A stretch of 64,000 nucleotides of DNA from Engraulis encrasicolus (Eukaryota > Chordata > Actinopteri > Clupeiformes > Engraulidae), in NCBI RefSeq assembly GCF_034702125.1, contig NC_085875.1, positions 48,442,254 through 48,506,253 of the forward strand. Reading direction: 5' to 3'. Every line of letters begins with the position of its first letter. Position 1 is the stretch's first letter. Positions 26,801 to 47,609 of the stretch are shown piece after piece. The notes below the pieces were generated by a model. That model was given only the letters and a program-made list of their open reading frames with translations, was not told where the DNA came from and ran no database searches. The position numbers and the translations under genes were made by a program.

Positions 26801-26881
26801 TGCGGAGACACCAGACCATTGTCGAAATATTCCACCAGTAGCCAACAGTGTCAGCAAGGCCAAGAAAAGATGGCCAGCCAT
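13390..26881 (-). CDS. Mucin-like secreted protein with SEA domain and two Ser/Thr repeat exons (multi-exon gene)
   Basis: Ten minus-strand exons with matching phases: 26617-26881, 26167-26292, about 25113-25252 (tentative), 22582-22783, 19623-19699, 17054-18800, 16775-16884, 15413-15474, 15142-15281 and 13390-14786. The protein (about 1,420 aa) starts with a hydrophobic signal peptide (MAGHLFLALLTLLATGG), then a Cys-containing ectodomain of about 250 residues with several N-glycosylation sequons. An Asp/Ser/Thr-rich region of about 580 residues follows (TDTSDPST units, then Ser/Thr/Pro repeats), then a SEA domain with FRSGSIIADLALEF at the usual autocleavage position, then about 450 residues of 18-residue Thr-rich repeats. 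Mucin repeats plus SEA suggest a heavily O-glycosylated cell-surface or secreted glycoprotein. No transmembrane segment follows the SEA domain, so secretion is inferred. The gene is not matched to a named family. Confidence 0.8.
13400..14715 (-). repeat. 54-bp coding minisatellite
   Basis: Tandem 54-bp units (plus-strand motif gttgtagtttcagccaatgt recurs at each period) with some units shortened to 24-30 bp around 13,745-13,815. This is likely to be length-polymorphic. Confidence 0.9.
15142..16884 (-). CDS. SEA-domain exons of the mucin-like gene
   Basis: Three small exons, 16775-16884 (phase 1 to 0), 15413-15474 (0 to 2) and 15142-15281 (2 to 1), together encode about 104 residues. They open with TSIARIVMLLNGIFNENLSD, continue with SPEFKELAQLIEDE, then SPFFADTFTTFLSLAVERFR, and close with SGSIIADLALEFDST and SEVVETAIDSGNLSVDVACF. 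The strand-turn-strand around FRSGSIIADLALEF is the SEA signature. In SEA proteins the Gly-Ser bond here can self-cleave, leaving two non-covalently joined halves. Donors and acceptors are all GT-AG. Confidence 0.85.
17054..18800 (-). CDS. Large Asp/Ser/Thr repeat exon of the mucin-like gene
   Basis: Acceptor tttgccctacag-type at 18801, donor CCAG/gtcaag at 17054. After about 45 non-repetitive residues (KEHTFTLIYSDLTGKF...), paired modules SRFPR...FLPHNPSDI and SRFPRDVIYYSNSEG introduce TDTSDPST-type arrays. A composite 84-residue unit (252 bp; EFFDIYYSNSEEPPFVPLDP core) occurs twice, with starts near 18,282 and 18,030. The C-terminal third is Ser/Thr/Pro/Val-rich (STSTLAETSTSVPTSAVTS units). 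This is dense in potential O-glycosylation sites; the Asp-rich arrays would be strongly acidic. Confidence 0.85.
19623..19699 (-). CDS. Small exon of the mucin-like gene
   Basis: Acceptor ctctttaag at 19700, donor CTTAAG/gtagga at 19623. The exon is 77 bp, phase 1 to 0, and encodes EKIMDEQKDVKQWRKNNSLF then VELNLK. Using it restores the frame between the 22582-22783 exon and the 18800 exon, which direct splicing would not. This is the main reason for including it. Confidence 0.65.
20368..21832. mobile_element. hAT-like element with ggatccgg-rich ends
   Basis: The left end taaagatccggatccgg and right end ccggtgcatctcta are flanked by the exact 8-bp duplication gtttgtat (20360-20367 and 21833-21840). 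Terminal regions consist of repeated gatccgg motifs. It is interrupted by the 20523-21722 element. Confidence 0.85.
20523..21722. mobile_element. hAT-like non-autonomous element, 1.2 kb
   Basis: Inverted ends taggggtgggc and gcccaccacta are flanked by the exact 8-bp duplication gtttcaac (20515-20522 and 21723-21730). The left subterminal atcgagattaatctc and right ataacggccc patterns are known from abundant fish hAT elements. It contains a GA run (20842-20890) and no transposase ORF. Confidence 0.9.
22582..22783 (-). CDS. Ectodomain exon of the mucin-like gene
   Basis: Acceptor tgaccacag, strong donor TCTG/gtaagt, phase 0 to 1. It encodes VLERIQSDSLMVQYFDRLLM, then a sequon (NVTG), two cysteines and CKKSKMLVKLSGRTLKKVLVS. 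The pattern C..S.M.V.L.G..L..V.V is reminiscent of the first strands of ZP-N/Ig-like domains, but this is only a resemblance. Confidence 0.75.
22929..25064. mobile_element. cactgtaaaaa-terminus element, hosting a TTAA element
   Basis: The left cactgtaaaaaaattt and right atttttacagtg ends are inverted. The right part contains two near-identical blocks (attcaaagcttcac...ttacaata...ggaattctgaggYagct near 24,810-24,880 and 24,975-25,045), an internal duplication of about 160 bp. The target duplication is unclear. It is interrupted at 23016-24697. Confidence 0.6.
23016..24697. mobile_element. TTAA-flanked element, ccctatactgcac termini
   Basis: Inverted ends ccctatactgcac and gtgcagtataggg, with TTAA at 23012-23015 and 24698-24701. 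Subterminal tgccatatggcaac motifs occur at 23153-23166, 24316-24329 and 24668-24682. The body has several caagatggc-type motifs (23,520-23,890). No ORF of note. Confidence 0.85.
25299..25480. repeat. Dispersed repeat (ctgacagctttggct family)
   Basis: Begins cagggtcgctcacagctttggct and continues caaagtcgtctgaaaggggcc, matching copies near 48,615, 50,668 and (rearranged) 59,760-59,930. Non-coding. Confidence 0.6.
26167..26881 (-). CDS. First two coding exons (signal peptide) of the mucin-like gene
   Basis: Exon 26617-26881 starts at ATG 26881 (a second in-frame ATG lies at 26893), encodes a signal peptide and then Ala/Glu/Ser-rich sequence ending in a QQTWRPLQ segment, and has donor CAGT/gtgagt. 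Exon 26167-26292 has acceptor tcttcttttcag and donor CACTG/gttagt. It encodes FSQSPDGIIPSFDIIPQFHC and KNETLILRTSVDRQADVFLL. Both junctions are phase 1. The next exon (25113-25252, sequon NGT, ending in a WKNADRLN segment) is tentative because its acceptor has a poor pyrimidine tract and its donor (gtgtaa) is weak; some exon with phase 1-in, 0-out is nevertheless required here. Confidence 0.75.
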
Positions 26882-26920
26882 GTTGAAGTACAAGCCAAGG
26901 TATCTGCTCTGCCCAAGAAA

Positions 26921-26997
26921 TAGAGAGAGAGAGAGAGAGAGAGAGAGATACTGTAGAGAGAGAGAGAAAGAAAGAGAGAGAGAGACGTAGAGAGAAA
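26921..26997. repeat. (GA)n microsatellite upstream of the mucin-like signal-peptide exon
   Basis: GA-rich interrupted run immediately 5' (minus-strand sense) of the start codon. Confidence 0.9.
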
Positions 26998-27536
26998 GAG
27001 ATTATTTATTCCCAATGTAGAAATTGAATGCCACCTGGGCATTCACACAACACATAATAGCAGCAAGGCAAGACAAACACATAATAAATAAATAAATAAA
27101 TACACTTATAAACCCATAACAAATAAATAAGAGTATAATACCTTTTAAATGCTCACTGTCCTCTCCAGCATAGCTTTCCTGGTTCCTTGTTGTTCTCTTA
27201 ACACTGGTAGCAAAGAAGCACAGTTTTATTTGGAGTGAGTGTAGTATATACGTAATGAGTGTACTTTATCTAATCTCACATGTCAGGTCTGAAACACAAC
27301 AATCACTCAGTTCAGTTCAGCACATGTTCTTGCAACAGTCAACACTCAGTCAAAATGAACATTGTGGAGAACAGAACTTTTACGTATTTGGATGGAAAAG
27401 GTGTGTGATGCACTTAGGGACATGACTAAGGGACATGTCTAACGTGCATTTGCTGGGCATTGCCAAGAAATATAAATCTAATGTAATATGTTAAGCTCTC
27501 ATGACAGTAGCTGTCCCCAAAGACATCATTTAAACC

Positions 27537-28167
<631 letters not shown>

Positions 28168-28169
28168 TC

Positions 28170-29020
28170 TGCATTGCATGGACTTCACAATGCTCTCAAA
28201 AATGTAAAACCTGTTTTCTCAACAAGCATGTTGTCTTGATGTAGAGGCTGTTTGTTTGAAGCAGTTTTAAACATGTTAGAGGTAAAGACTGTTAGTAAAA
28301 AAAACATTTGAAAACAGAAATAAAAGTGCACAGCTATATTTATTTTATGCAGTGATGGATATGTGGTGGGGGAAAATATTCAGTTTTGACTGGAAATGTG
28401 TTTGTCTACCTACCTTGAGCGCAAACCATCCATTAGGCAAACTAATTTCTCACAGACCGATTAACATATAACACTGTTACAACCACGTCAGTGCTCTTCA
28501 AATAATATGCAGATTTGAAAGCAGCTATGGACTTTCTCAAGCAGGATTTCAACTTGAATACGTTGTGTTGAAAATGACATTATTCTGAAATTATTATTTT
28601 TTACACAATTCAATAGTAGACATTGGTTGCGCATAAATGCTTTCAGTTAAATTAACACACTTTTTTTGTTAGTGTTCCTTCAGTGTGATGGAAACATGCT
28701 TTGATGAGTAATTTGAGTTTTTAGAATTTGACAGTCCTTCATATCCTTGCTGTGTCTTACACATATCTGACATGTGTCTCCTTAGTGACTCAATGTAATG
28801 GCATGTGTTGTTTTGCAATGTACAATGAAATGATAAGTGTCTTATAAGACAAGGCAACTGAATTGTCAGCACATGGCAGTAGGGGCTTGGCCCATATCAG
28901 TGGTTGCGTCAAAGATAGCCGAGTAGGCTAAGGGCATTTTCACACTTGGTCTCTTTAAGCCATATAAGCCAACTCAGACCTGTGATTCAGGATTTCCTGT
29001 GCATACAAAGCGGATCCCTA
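28170..29020. other. No gene recognised
   Basis: AT-rich sequence with only short ORFs; no splice-bounded coding segment, RNA gene or clear element boundary seen. Confidence 0.5.
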
Positions 29021-29102
29021 AAAAGTTGGGACATTTGGTGTTTTGTGAATAAAATCAAAATAATCTCATTTTCAAAACATTCAATCTGATAAGATAGACC
29101 AT

Positions 29103-29229
<127 letters not shown>

Positions 29230-29644
29230 GATAGACCAAGACAACATATCAGTCGATAAATCCAAGCAAAATTATTGTTTTGAGGAAAATATGTGCTCAT
29301 TTAAAATGTCACCCTTGCAACAAATCCCAAAAAAGTTGGGACGAGGCCAATAAAATGCTTTTAAAGTTGGATAGGACAAAAGAAAAGACAAAGGAAGACT
29401 TGGAAGTTAAATACTTTGACTGATGCTATGATTTTTTTCAAAATAGATATTTTTCTGAGTGAGACATGATTTCAGCTGCTCAACTCATACATCCTTTCCA
29501 TTAACAGAAATAGTCTTCACCTGATACATGATCTGGTCACTGTGCTTTGAAGCTGCCGAAAGCTGGCAGTCAGTATCACGACTACGACTAAGAAACCAAG
29601 AAATTCAAAATTATTATCACATGTCCTGAGTTATTTACACGTTC

Positions 29645-30010
29645 TTCAATCAATCAATCAATCAATCAATCAATGAATCAATCAATCTCAATTATAGAGC
29701 ACATTATCAAACAAAACTGTCATACAATGTGCTAAAGAGTAGAGAAAGAGAAAAGAGAACTGTCACCAAAAGCAGATGAAAATAAGGCTGTTTTACATTT
29801 CTTTTTAAAACAAGATGCTGTTATGGCAGTTCTATCCCTGTCTGGATTTGACTCTAGGCACAGCCAGTAGAGGAGACTCTGAAGATCTAAGACATCTATT
29901 AGGATGCTACTGCTCAAACATATCTACAACATATGTAGGGCCTACGCCATTTAGTGACTTACAAACTATCAGCAGAGTTTTAATCTCAATTCTAAATCTC
30001 AAACAAATGT
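29645..30010. repeat. (TCAA)n plus probable LINE/SINE-derived relic
   Basis: A caat tetranucleotide run (29,648-29,690) is followed by attatagagcacattatcaaa, the kind of tail seen at the 3' end of fish L2-like or SINE repeats in reverse orientation. The following 300 bp is degenerate. Assignment is tentative. Confidence 0.4.
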
Positions 30011-30014
30011 GTTA

Positions 30015-31030
30015 ATATCTGCTCATCTGTTTTCATCTTGTTTCCAAAAGACTGTTACTAGCCTACCCCACTGATAGAGAAAGAGTAAATAATTTAGCAG
30101 GGCAAACTGAAAATTATTACAATCTTGTATTAAAATGTTTTGAAAAATGTCTGTCCTCAGTTATGGATGATATTTAAAATGTATTTTTTTAAGCTATATT
30201 TTGTATACCTTTATCAACACAAGAGGGCGCAATAGCACACAAAAATGATTAATGTGTGACACCAGATTTGAGGTCTGGTGAGTTAGAACTGCAATGCCAC
30301 CAAAGCACATGGTATAGGGCATAATCAAGAGGGAGATGAGGGTCACCAGATCGAAAGAACAGCTGACAGCATTAACATCAATGCTTCCATAATGCCCATG
30401 CGATGCCACTGACATTGACTTCAATGCTAAGCGTTATCATGGCAGTGATATCAGTGTTTTGTAAAATGAGCTGCTTTTGTACCAAATATTCAACACACTT
30501 ATCACATTACTGCCTATTGCAGCAACTAGACACAGCCAGTAACACACTTGGATTTTATTCAAAAATATGTCATTTTGAAGTGGTTATAGAAGTCTTGTGT
30601 GTGCTCACTATTTGGATATTGTGTATAAAGCAATGGAAATGAGTGCTGTGTACTGTATTTTTTTGTTACATTTTGCAAAGTGTGTTATCAATTGCAAACT
30701 GAGTGCAAAGCAGTTTTGTGCTATAAGTTTGGCTAATTTGGTTATAGGTTTGTTCATTTGTGTGAGGATTGACATGTAGTTTAGAATGCGCCATATTTCG
30801 ACTGATTTGATGTGATCCAAATGTCTTTTTTCTGAAGAAAATTGTGATTTCATCACAATAATCAGATATTTTGAAATCCTGCATCAGTTATTTTGACCTG
30901 GAAGACCAACATATGTAAGAATAAGCAAATAAATTATTGGAATAGTTTAAAATGTGGATCATGAATCTACGTATAAGCTATTAAAGTTTATCTTTTTGGA
31001 TGGAATTAAAAATGTTCCAGTCCTGGGCTA
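30015..31030. other. No gene recognised
   Basis: AT-rich; the short ORFs lack motifs or splice support. Confidence 0.5.
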
Positions 31031-31041
31031 GACTCTATGGC

Positions 31042-31176
<135 letters not shown>

Positions 31177-31322
31177 CACCTGGTGTGCATGTCATGAGAA
31201 ATGATGATGTCACGGTCTTTGCTTGAGAGTGTTGGGTGACCACAGATCACATTATTGATTTGTCAGCAGTGACTGGTATTGAAGGAAGAGGAAATGTTTA
31301 CAACTCATGCACATGTGCGCTT

Positions 31323-31418
31323 GCACACACACACACACACACACGCACGCACACACGCACGCACGGCGCACGCACACACGCAAGCACGCACGCACACACG
31401 CAAGCACGCACGCACGCA

Positions 31419-31491
<73 letters not shown>
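31323..31491. repeat. (CA)n with cacgcacg variants
   Basis: CA/CG-variant units (31,323-31,418) pass into a pure CA run. Confidence 0.95.
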
Positions 31492-31493
<2 letters not shown>

Positions 31494-31920
31494 ACACTTA
31501 TGTACTTGAGTTGTGTGGGCATTTGCGTAATCATTGGCATCTGATTTGAGGTTTAGCTCACATGACTAGAATACAGTCACCATGTTCCAAAGAGCTGCCA
31601 AGTGTACCAAGCTGTGCTCTACAGTAATATTGAGACAACAACAACAACAGTGCTATAAAGCATTTCAACATTTTTAAAAATGACCAAAAAACAAACAAAC
31701 AAACCCAAACATTAACACAATAACATAAAATATTATTGACCAGAGATTTTACGTAACCTTTGCTCTTGCTGGCCTCAGAAAACACTTGTGCATTACTCCA
31801 TGCTTGTGTTCATAAATCAGCCTTGCAGTTTATGGTGGAAATGTGGCTATATCAGCCAATACTGATAGGGTAAAATGTGCCAAATATCACCCGACTTATT
31901 CTCCAATACATTGTCTATAT

Positions 31921-32164
31921 CAGTGATTCTCAAACTTTTTCAGGCCGAGGACCACTTTCCCCCCCCCAAAAATGTTCAGGGACCACCTGTCAACTGAATT
32001 GACAGTTGGCAGGTGCTCATTGTGGTGAAAATATGACTTCAGACATGTTTGGCAAATATAGCCTTCTACTAGCTTGTCTTGGAAAAGTAGAAATCCCCCT
32101 GCGGACCACCTGAGCTCTGTCGCGGACCACCAGTGGTCCCCGGACCACACTTTGAGAATCACTG
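31921..32164. mobile_element. hAT-like MITE, exact 8-bp TSD
   Basis: Inverted ends cagtgattctcaaactttt and tttgagaatcactg are flanked by gtctatat at 31913-31920 and 32165-32172. The body carries repeated ggaccacc motifs. Confidence 0.92.
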
Positions 32165-32177
32165 GTCTATATGGTGA

Positions 32178-32250
32178 ATTCAGGTAAATTGGGGCACTTT
32201 TTTCGCATATAAGTGAATGGCCCAAAGTGGCCCAATTTACCTGAATTTAA
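32178..32250. repeat. Short perfect-arm hairpin
   Basis: aattcaggtaaattggg and its complement cccaatttacctgaattt are separated by about 30 bp, next to the right end of the 31921-32164 MITE and about 400 bp upstream of the cathepsin gene. Confidence 0.7.
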
Positions 32251-32609
32251 CCATACTGTATTTCCTTAAATAATAGGGGCCAGGTAATTATGGTATAGGC
32301 CTACAGAGTTTTATTGCCTTCTAAAATACATTAATCCCCCAAAGTTCTAAAGTTGTCAGGTAATCTTATGATTGATAATGACATGACAGGTATTAGCTCT
32401 GAAAAAGGCATAACTATTCATTATCAATTATAAATTTGCAAATATGCCATGTTTACCCATGTTTAATTTAATCAAGCAAGTTAGTGATGTGAGATTTATA
32501 TTTATATGTATTCATCACCATGGACTGAGGTGTGGGTAGTAATAAGGAACTAATGAAGCACCAGAATGGGAACATGGGTCTCGTGAACAACGGTGATTCA
32601 CAAGAGATG

Positions 32610-32729
32610 AGAGGATAAAAGAGGCTGTGCATCCTTCACTCAACATACAGACAACAGACTTTACACTCAAGTCTCAGGTCTGTCACAGTTCGTCTGATAG
32701 CCATCCACTGGAGCTTTAGAAGACAACAG
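32610..32729 (+). promoter_or_regulatory. Probable promoter and non-coding first exon of the cathepsin gene
   Basis: A TATA-like ggataaaag (about 32,613) is followed 25-30 bp later by catccttcactcaac, a plausible start site. The transcript would run to a donor gacaacag/gtaaca at 32,729. A CT-repeat intron leads to the coding exon at 32,896. Inferred from spacing and splice signals only. Confidence 0.55.
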
Positions 32730-32750
32730 GTAACACAACAGCTAGAATTT

Positions 32751-32754
<4 letters not shown>

Positions 32755-32831
<77 letters not shown>
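32755..32831. repeat. (CT)n microsatellite in the 5'-UTR intron of the cathepsin gene
   Basis: About 75 bp of CT directly upstream of the first coding exon. Confidence 0.97.
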
Positions 32832-32833
<2 letters not shown>

Positions 32834-32896
32834 TCCATTTAATATTGCAAGAGACAGTGATCGTCACACCTGATTTCCTTGTGTTTGTCCAACAGC

Positions 32897-37752
<4,856 letters not shown>

Positions 37753-38135
37753 TGGTGAGTTGTTGCAGTTGTTGAAGGTTTTATTACGTCACTTGTGCAG
37801 TTAGAGGATTATGCACACTGTTCAAATCAAATGTACAGTATACTTCGTATTCCTCATCCCAGTGCCACTACTCTATGGATTTTTTTGTTTGTTTGTTTTA
37901 AGTGGACTGTTTCATTCAGCATATTCATTGCAGCATATCAACCACCAATTACTAATCAATGTATGGGCATTATGTACAGTAAATACTGTTAAACCATCTG
38001 ACGTCTGAGCCCAAAACCCCCATCTTTAACCCTTTTACAGATCTGAAACACCAGAACACTAATTACCTGATTTAACAATTAGACATAATGGTTGTAATAT
38101 TGTGATTGTAATCTTTGTCTTTTCTTCCCCAACAG

Positions 38136-38400
38136 AAATGACAACCAAACAACTATGCCTGCCACATTTCCCTGCACATGTATGGATTTAACTGCAAGTT
38201 GCATTTTGCCTCAACTGTACACTGTACATCTCAAAAGAAACCAAGCCAACCCATCATAGTACTTAATTGAATTGTATATTTTTTAATTGTTAAAGTGAAG
38301 AGATCTTTTCCAAAATGCTCCGAAAGTAAATTTTCCAAAAGTAAATTATTATATTTATTTATATTTACATTTTTTAATATTTTTGGAAATAATATTAAAA
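38136..38400 (+). other. 3'-UTR terminal exon of the cathepsin gene
   Basis: Acceptor tcttccccaacag at 38135, following the donor 3 bp past the stop at 37754. An attaaa at 38393-38398 could be the poly(A) signal. Non-coding; its extent is inferred. Confidence 0.55.
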
Positions 38401-38829
38401 GCGTTTAGTATTAACGGCATCAACAGCATTAGTAGTGTTTGGAAAAGAGCTTTTCAAACATTTCCTTGACAATGAAATGACATAAATATGTTATGATGTT
38501 TGACATTTCTTTCAATTAAAAATCAATTATTTATCTAACTCTCTGAGTGGTTTAATATTCATTTCAATCAAAATCACCACTTTCGAAGAACCAAAATGAA
38601 ACTGACAGCCTCAGTGACAGTCTGACAAAACAGACTGCCATCATGAAAAGGCGTGTTATTTCACGCCAGTGCATTCCACATGTTGGTGCAAGACATTTCC
38701 TTTTTAACTTGTGCTCCACAACACCACAGAAAATGAGTTTTTTCACTTGACCAGGGTTGTGCGAGGCAACAGGTTTTCCTGTGGTTGCAGCAGTAGGATT
38801 CAACAGAAACAAATGTGTAAATACAGATT

Positions 38830-41800
38830 ATGCGTAGCCATACTTTTCTCCAACAAATTTAATTGTACTAAGATGAATCTGGGCTCTTTCTCTTCATTTG
38901 AATACTTGGCAATGAGGGTCCAAGCAAACCTCAAACTGATCATTATTGTTCTGTACCGTCCACCGAAATTCTCTTCGTCATTTCTATCTGATTTCTCCAC
39001 CTTCATGTCGGACGTACTTACTAACTATGACAAAGCAATAATTGCTGGCGACTTTAATATCCACGTAAATAAATCAGATGACGCAATAGCCAAGTCTTTC
39101 TTAGACACATTAAATGGATTCGGTGTCGTCCAGAATGTTACAGAACAGCCTACCCATCGAAAAGGCAACACACTTGACCTTGTTATTTCACATGCACTTG
39201 ACATCAACAATATATCGGTCACGGACGTCGGCCTCTCCGACCACCACTGTGTGTTTTTTGATTTTGACATTTCAACACAAATTAGCACACCCAACAATGT
39301 CATTCACAGACGAACGCATTAATGCCTCTGCTGAGCTTAAGATTTCAGACCTCATCAAATCAGGTGACCTACTAAATGGTCACTGCACACCTGACGAAAT
39401 GGTTGATAGCTTCAACAACAACTTAAGAGGATTCTAGATAACATAGCTCCAATTAGAACGACGACAAGAACCAGAGCTAGGTATTCACCTTGGATGAATG
39501 ACTCACTTAGAGCCTTAAAAAGAAAATGCAGAGTAACCGAGCGTCTTTGGAGGAAAACTAAATTAGAAGTCCACAGACAATCCCTTAGGGATGAGATCTC
39601 CTCCTACAATAATGCGGTACGCTCAGAGAGAAAAGCATATTTTTCCAAAATCATAACAGACAACCATCATAATGCGAAAGTTCTTTTTTCCACTATTGAC
39701 CACCTGCTTAATCCAACACATAGCAATAACAACCTAAAATGCAGCATCACACATGCCAAGTGCGAGGAATTTGCTAGATTTTTTAATAAAAAAGATTGCC
39801 GACATTAGAGAAGGCATCCAAGGTGGAAACGCAGCAACCTCTGTCGCCCACTCAGGCGATTACACCGAGGGGAGGGTTAAACCCCCCTAGGAAGACCTGA
39901 GAGCTTCCAAAAGTTTTGTCCAATTACAGAGGACGACCTCTGTAAAATAGTCAGGGAAAGTAAGCAGTCTACCTGCAGCCTTGACGCGATCCCCACATAT
40001 CTGCTAAAAAACGTACTTGGTTGCTTAGCAGCACCTTTACTGCAAATTGTTAACACCTCTATGCTTACAGGCATTTTTCCAAGCTCATTCAAAACAGCCA
40101 TGGTAAAGCCACTCCTAAAAAAGACAAATTTAGATCAGAATTCTTTAAACAAGTACAGACCTATATCAAACCTCCCCTTTATAAGCAAGGTACTAGAAAA
40201 AGTTGTATTTAAACAGCTTAATCAACATCTGGCTGGGAATGATATCTTGGAAAAATTCCAATCAGGCTTTAGAGCCAACCATAGCACCGAAACAGCACTA
40301 ACCAAAATAATAAGTGATCTTAGGCTCAACACTGCCGCAAACAAAGTTTCAGCACTTATCCTCCTCGACCTCAGTGCCGCCTTGGCTTTGACACGATAGA
40401 CCACAACATACTACTTGACCGCCTTGAATCTTGGGTAGGCTTGTCCGTCACGTCTTAGAGTGGTTCAAAACATATATTACAGGAAGACAGTTTTTTTGTC
40501 ACCATCGGAGAATACGTCTCCAACAAGTATGATGTGCCTTTTGGAGTTGCTCAGGGTAGTTGCTTGGGCCCCTCCTCTTCTCTCTCTATATGTTGCCCCT
40601 GGGCTCCATCATCAGAGAGCACAATGTTGATTTTCATAGCTATGCCGATGACACTCAACTATATATCTCTGTCGAGCCTAGCCAAACCACTGCCATTCAT
40701 GCCTTGACTAAATGCATGTCTGCCATTACAGATTGGATGAACAGTAACTTCCTAAAATTAAATGAAGATAAAACTGAAGTGTTGCTCATTGGGCCTAAGA
40801 AAAAACGTGCAAAACTCCACTCAAGCCTAGGTGACCTAAGCATACACATTAAAGATAAGGTTACTAGCCTAGGTGTGGTCATAGACTCGGATTTGAGCTT
40901 TGAGCCTCACATCAACAAGATAACAAAATCTGCTTTTTTCCATCTTAGAAATGTCAACAAAGTGCGCGGCTTGGCCCCCCGACAAGACGCTGAGAAACTT
41001 ATTCATGCCTTTGTCACCAGTAGGATAGACTACTGCAATGCTCTTTTCTCTGGTCTCCCAAAAAAATTAATTGACAAATTGCAACTCATTCAAAATTCTG
41101 CGGCAAGAATCCTAACAAGAACCAGAATGAGAGAAGCACATCTCTCCTGTCTTGGCAGACCTGCACTGGTTACCTGTCTCATACAGAATCGACTTTAAGA
41201 TTCTGCTCACAGTATTTAAAGCATTAAATGGACTTGCCCCTAGCTATATCTCAGACATGCTCTCTTTTTATGCCCCTGCTCGAGCTCTCAGGTCCACTGA
41301 TGCCAAGCTGCTAAGGACCCCCCCACCCCCCCCGCAGAAGAAGATCGGCGACGCCGCGTTTGCCTGCTATGCGCCCAAGAGATGGAACACCCTCCCCATC
41401 GAGATCCGATCAGCCACCTCCCGTCGACTCCTTTAAGAAGCAGCTGAAGACCCACCTCTTCATCCTTGCCAACTCCTAGCTGCCAAGACGTCATAGTGTC
41501 CCAGCCGCCGCAGCGCCCTTACTACTCGCAATCCAGCCCTGGCAGGGGGCTCCCCTAGGTGGCCGCTGGTCTCTGCCTGAGGTTTCTTCCTGACTACAGG
41601 GGTCTTTTTTCTCAGACCTCACTGAGCTTTTTTTCCCCCTCACAAACTATGAATCAAGCGAAAGGGAGTTTTTCCTCACCCCTGATGCCACCAGGGGCCG
41701 CACCTGAGCGCCCAATCTCTGTGTGACTATCTATGACTTATGATAGGCCCAGCCACTATGGACCTTACACATCTAAGAATCCTGGTCCTAACCTACGTTG

Positions 41801-41998
41801 ACCTTATGACTCTACATTCTCTGTCTATCTCTTCTTCCTCTGCCTTCCTGCTTTTTCTGCCTCTCCTCTATACCTCTCCTTTTAAATCTATCTCTCCTCT
41901 CCTTTTAAGTCTATCTCTAACAATGTTTTTTCCCATTTGTTAAGCACTTTGAGTTACATGCCTTGTATGACACAGTGCTATACAAATACAATTATTAT
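38830..41998 (+). pseudogene. L2/CR1-like LINE, 5'-truncated and frameshifted
   Basis: Endonuclease C-terminal half around 38,900-39,290 (VLYRPPKFSSSFLSDF, AGDFNIHV, SDHHCVFF), then reverse transcriptase pieces: KYRPISNLPFISKVLEKVV (about 40,150), QSGFRANHSTETAL (40,258), LLDLSAAL (40,360), PLLFSLYMLPLG (40,566) and the catalytic FHSYADDTQLYI (about 40,636). The C-terminal region includes ADLHWLPVSYRIDFKILLTV (about 41,155) and CYAPKRWNTLPIEIR (41,365). At least four frame changes break it. The 3' end has gtgctatacaaataca followed by attatt repeats, as in L2-type LINEs. Non-autonomous now. Confidence 0.88.
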
Positions 41999-41999
41999 T

Positions 42000-47609
<5,610 letters not shown>

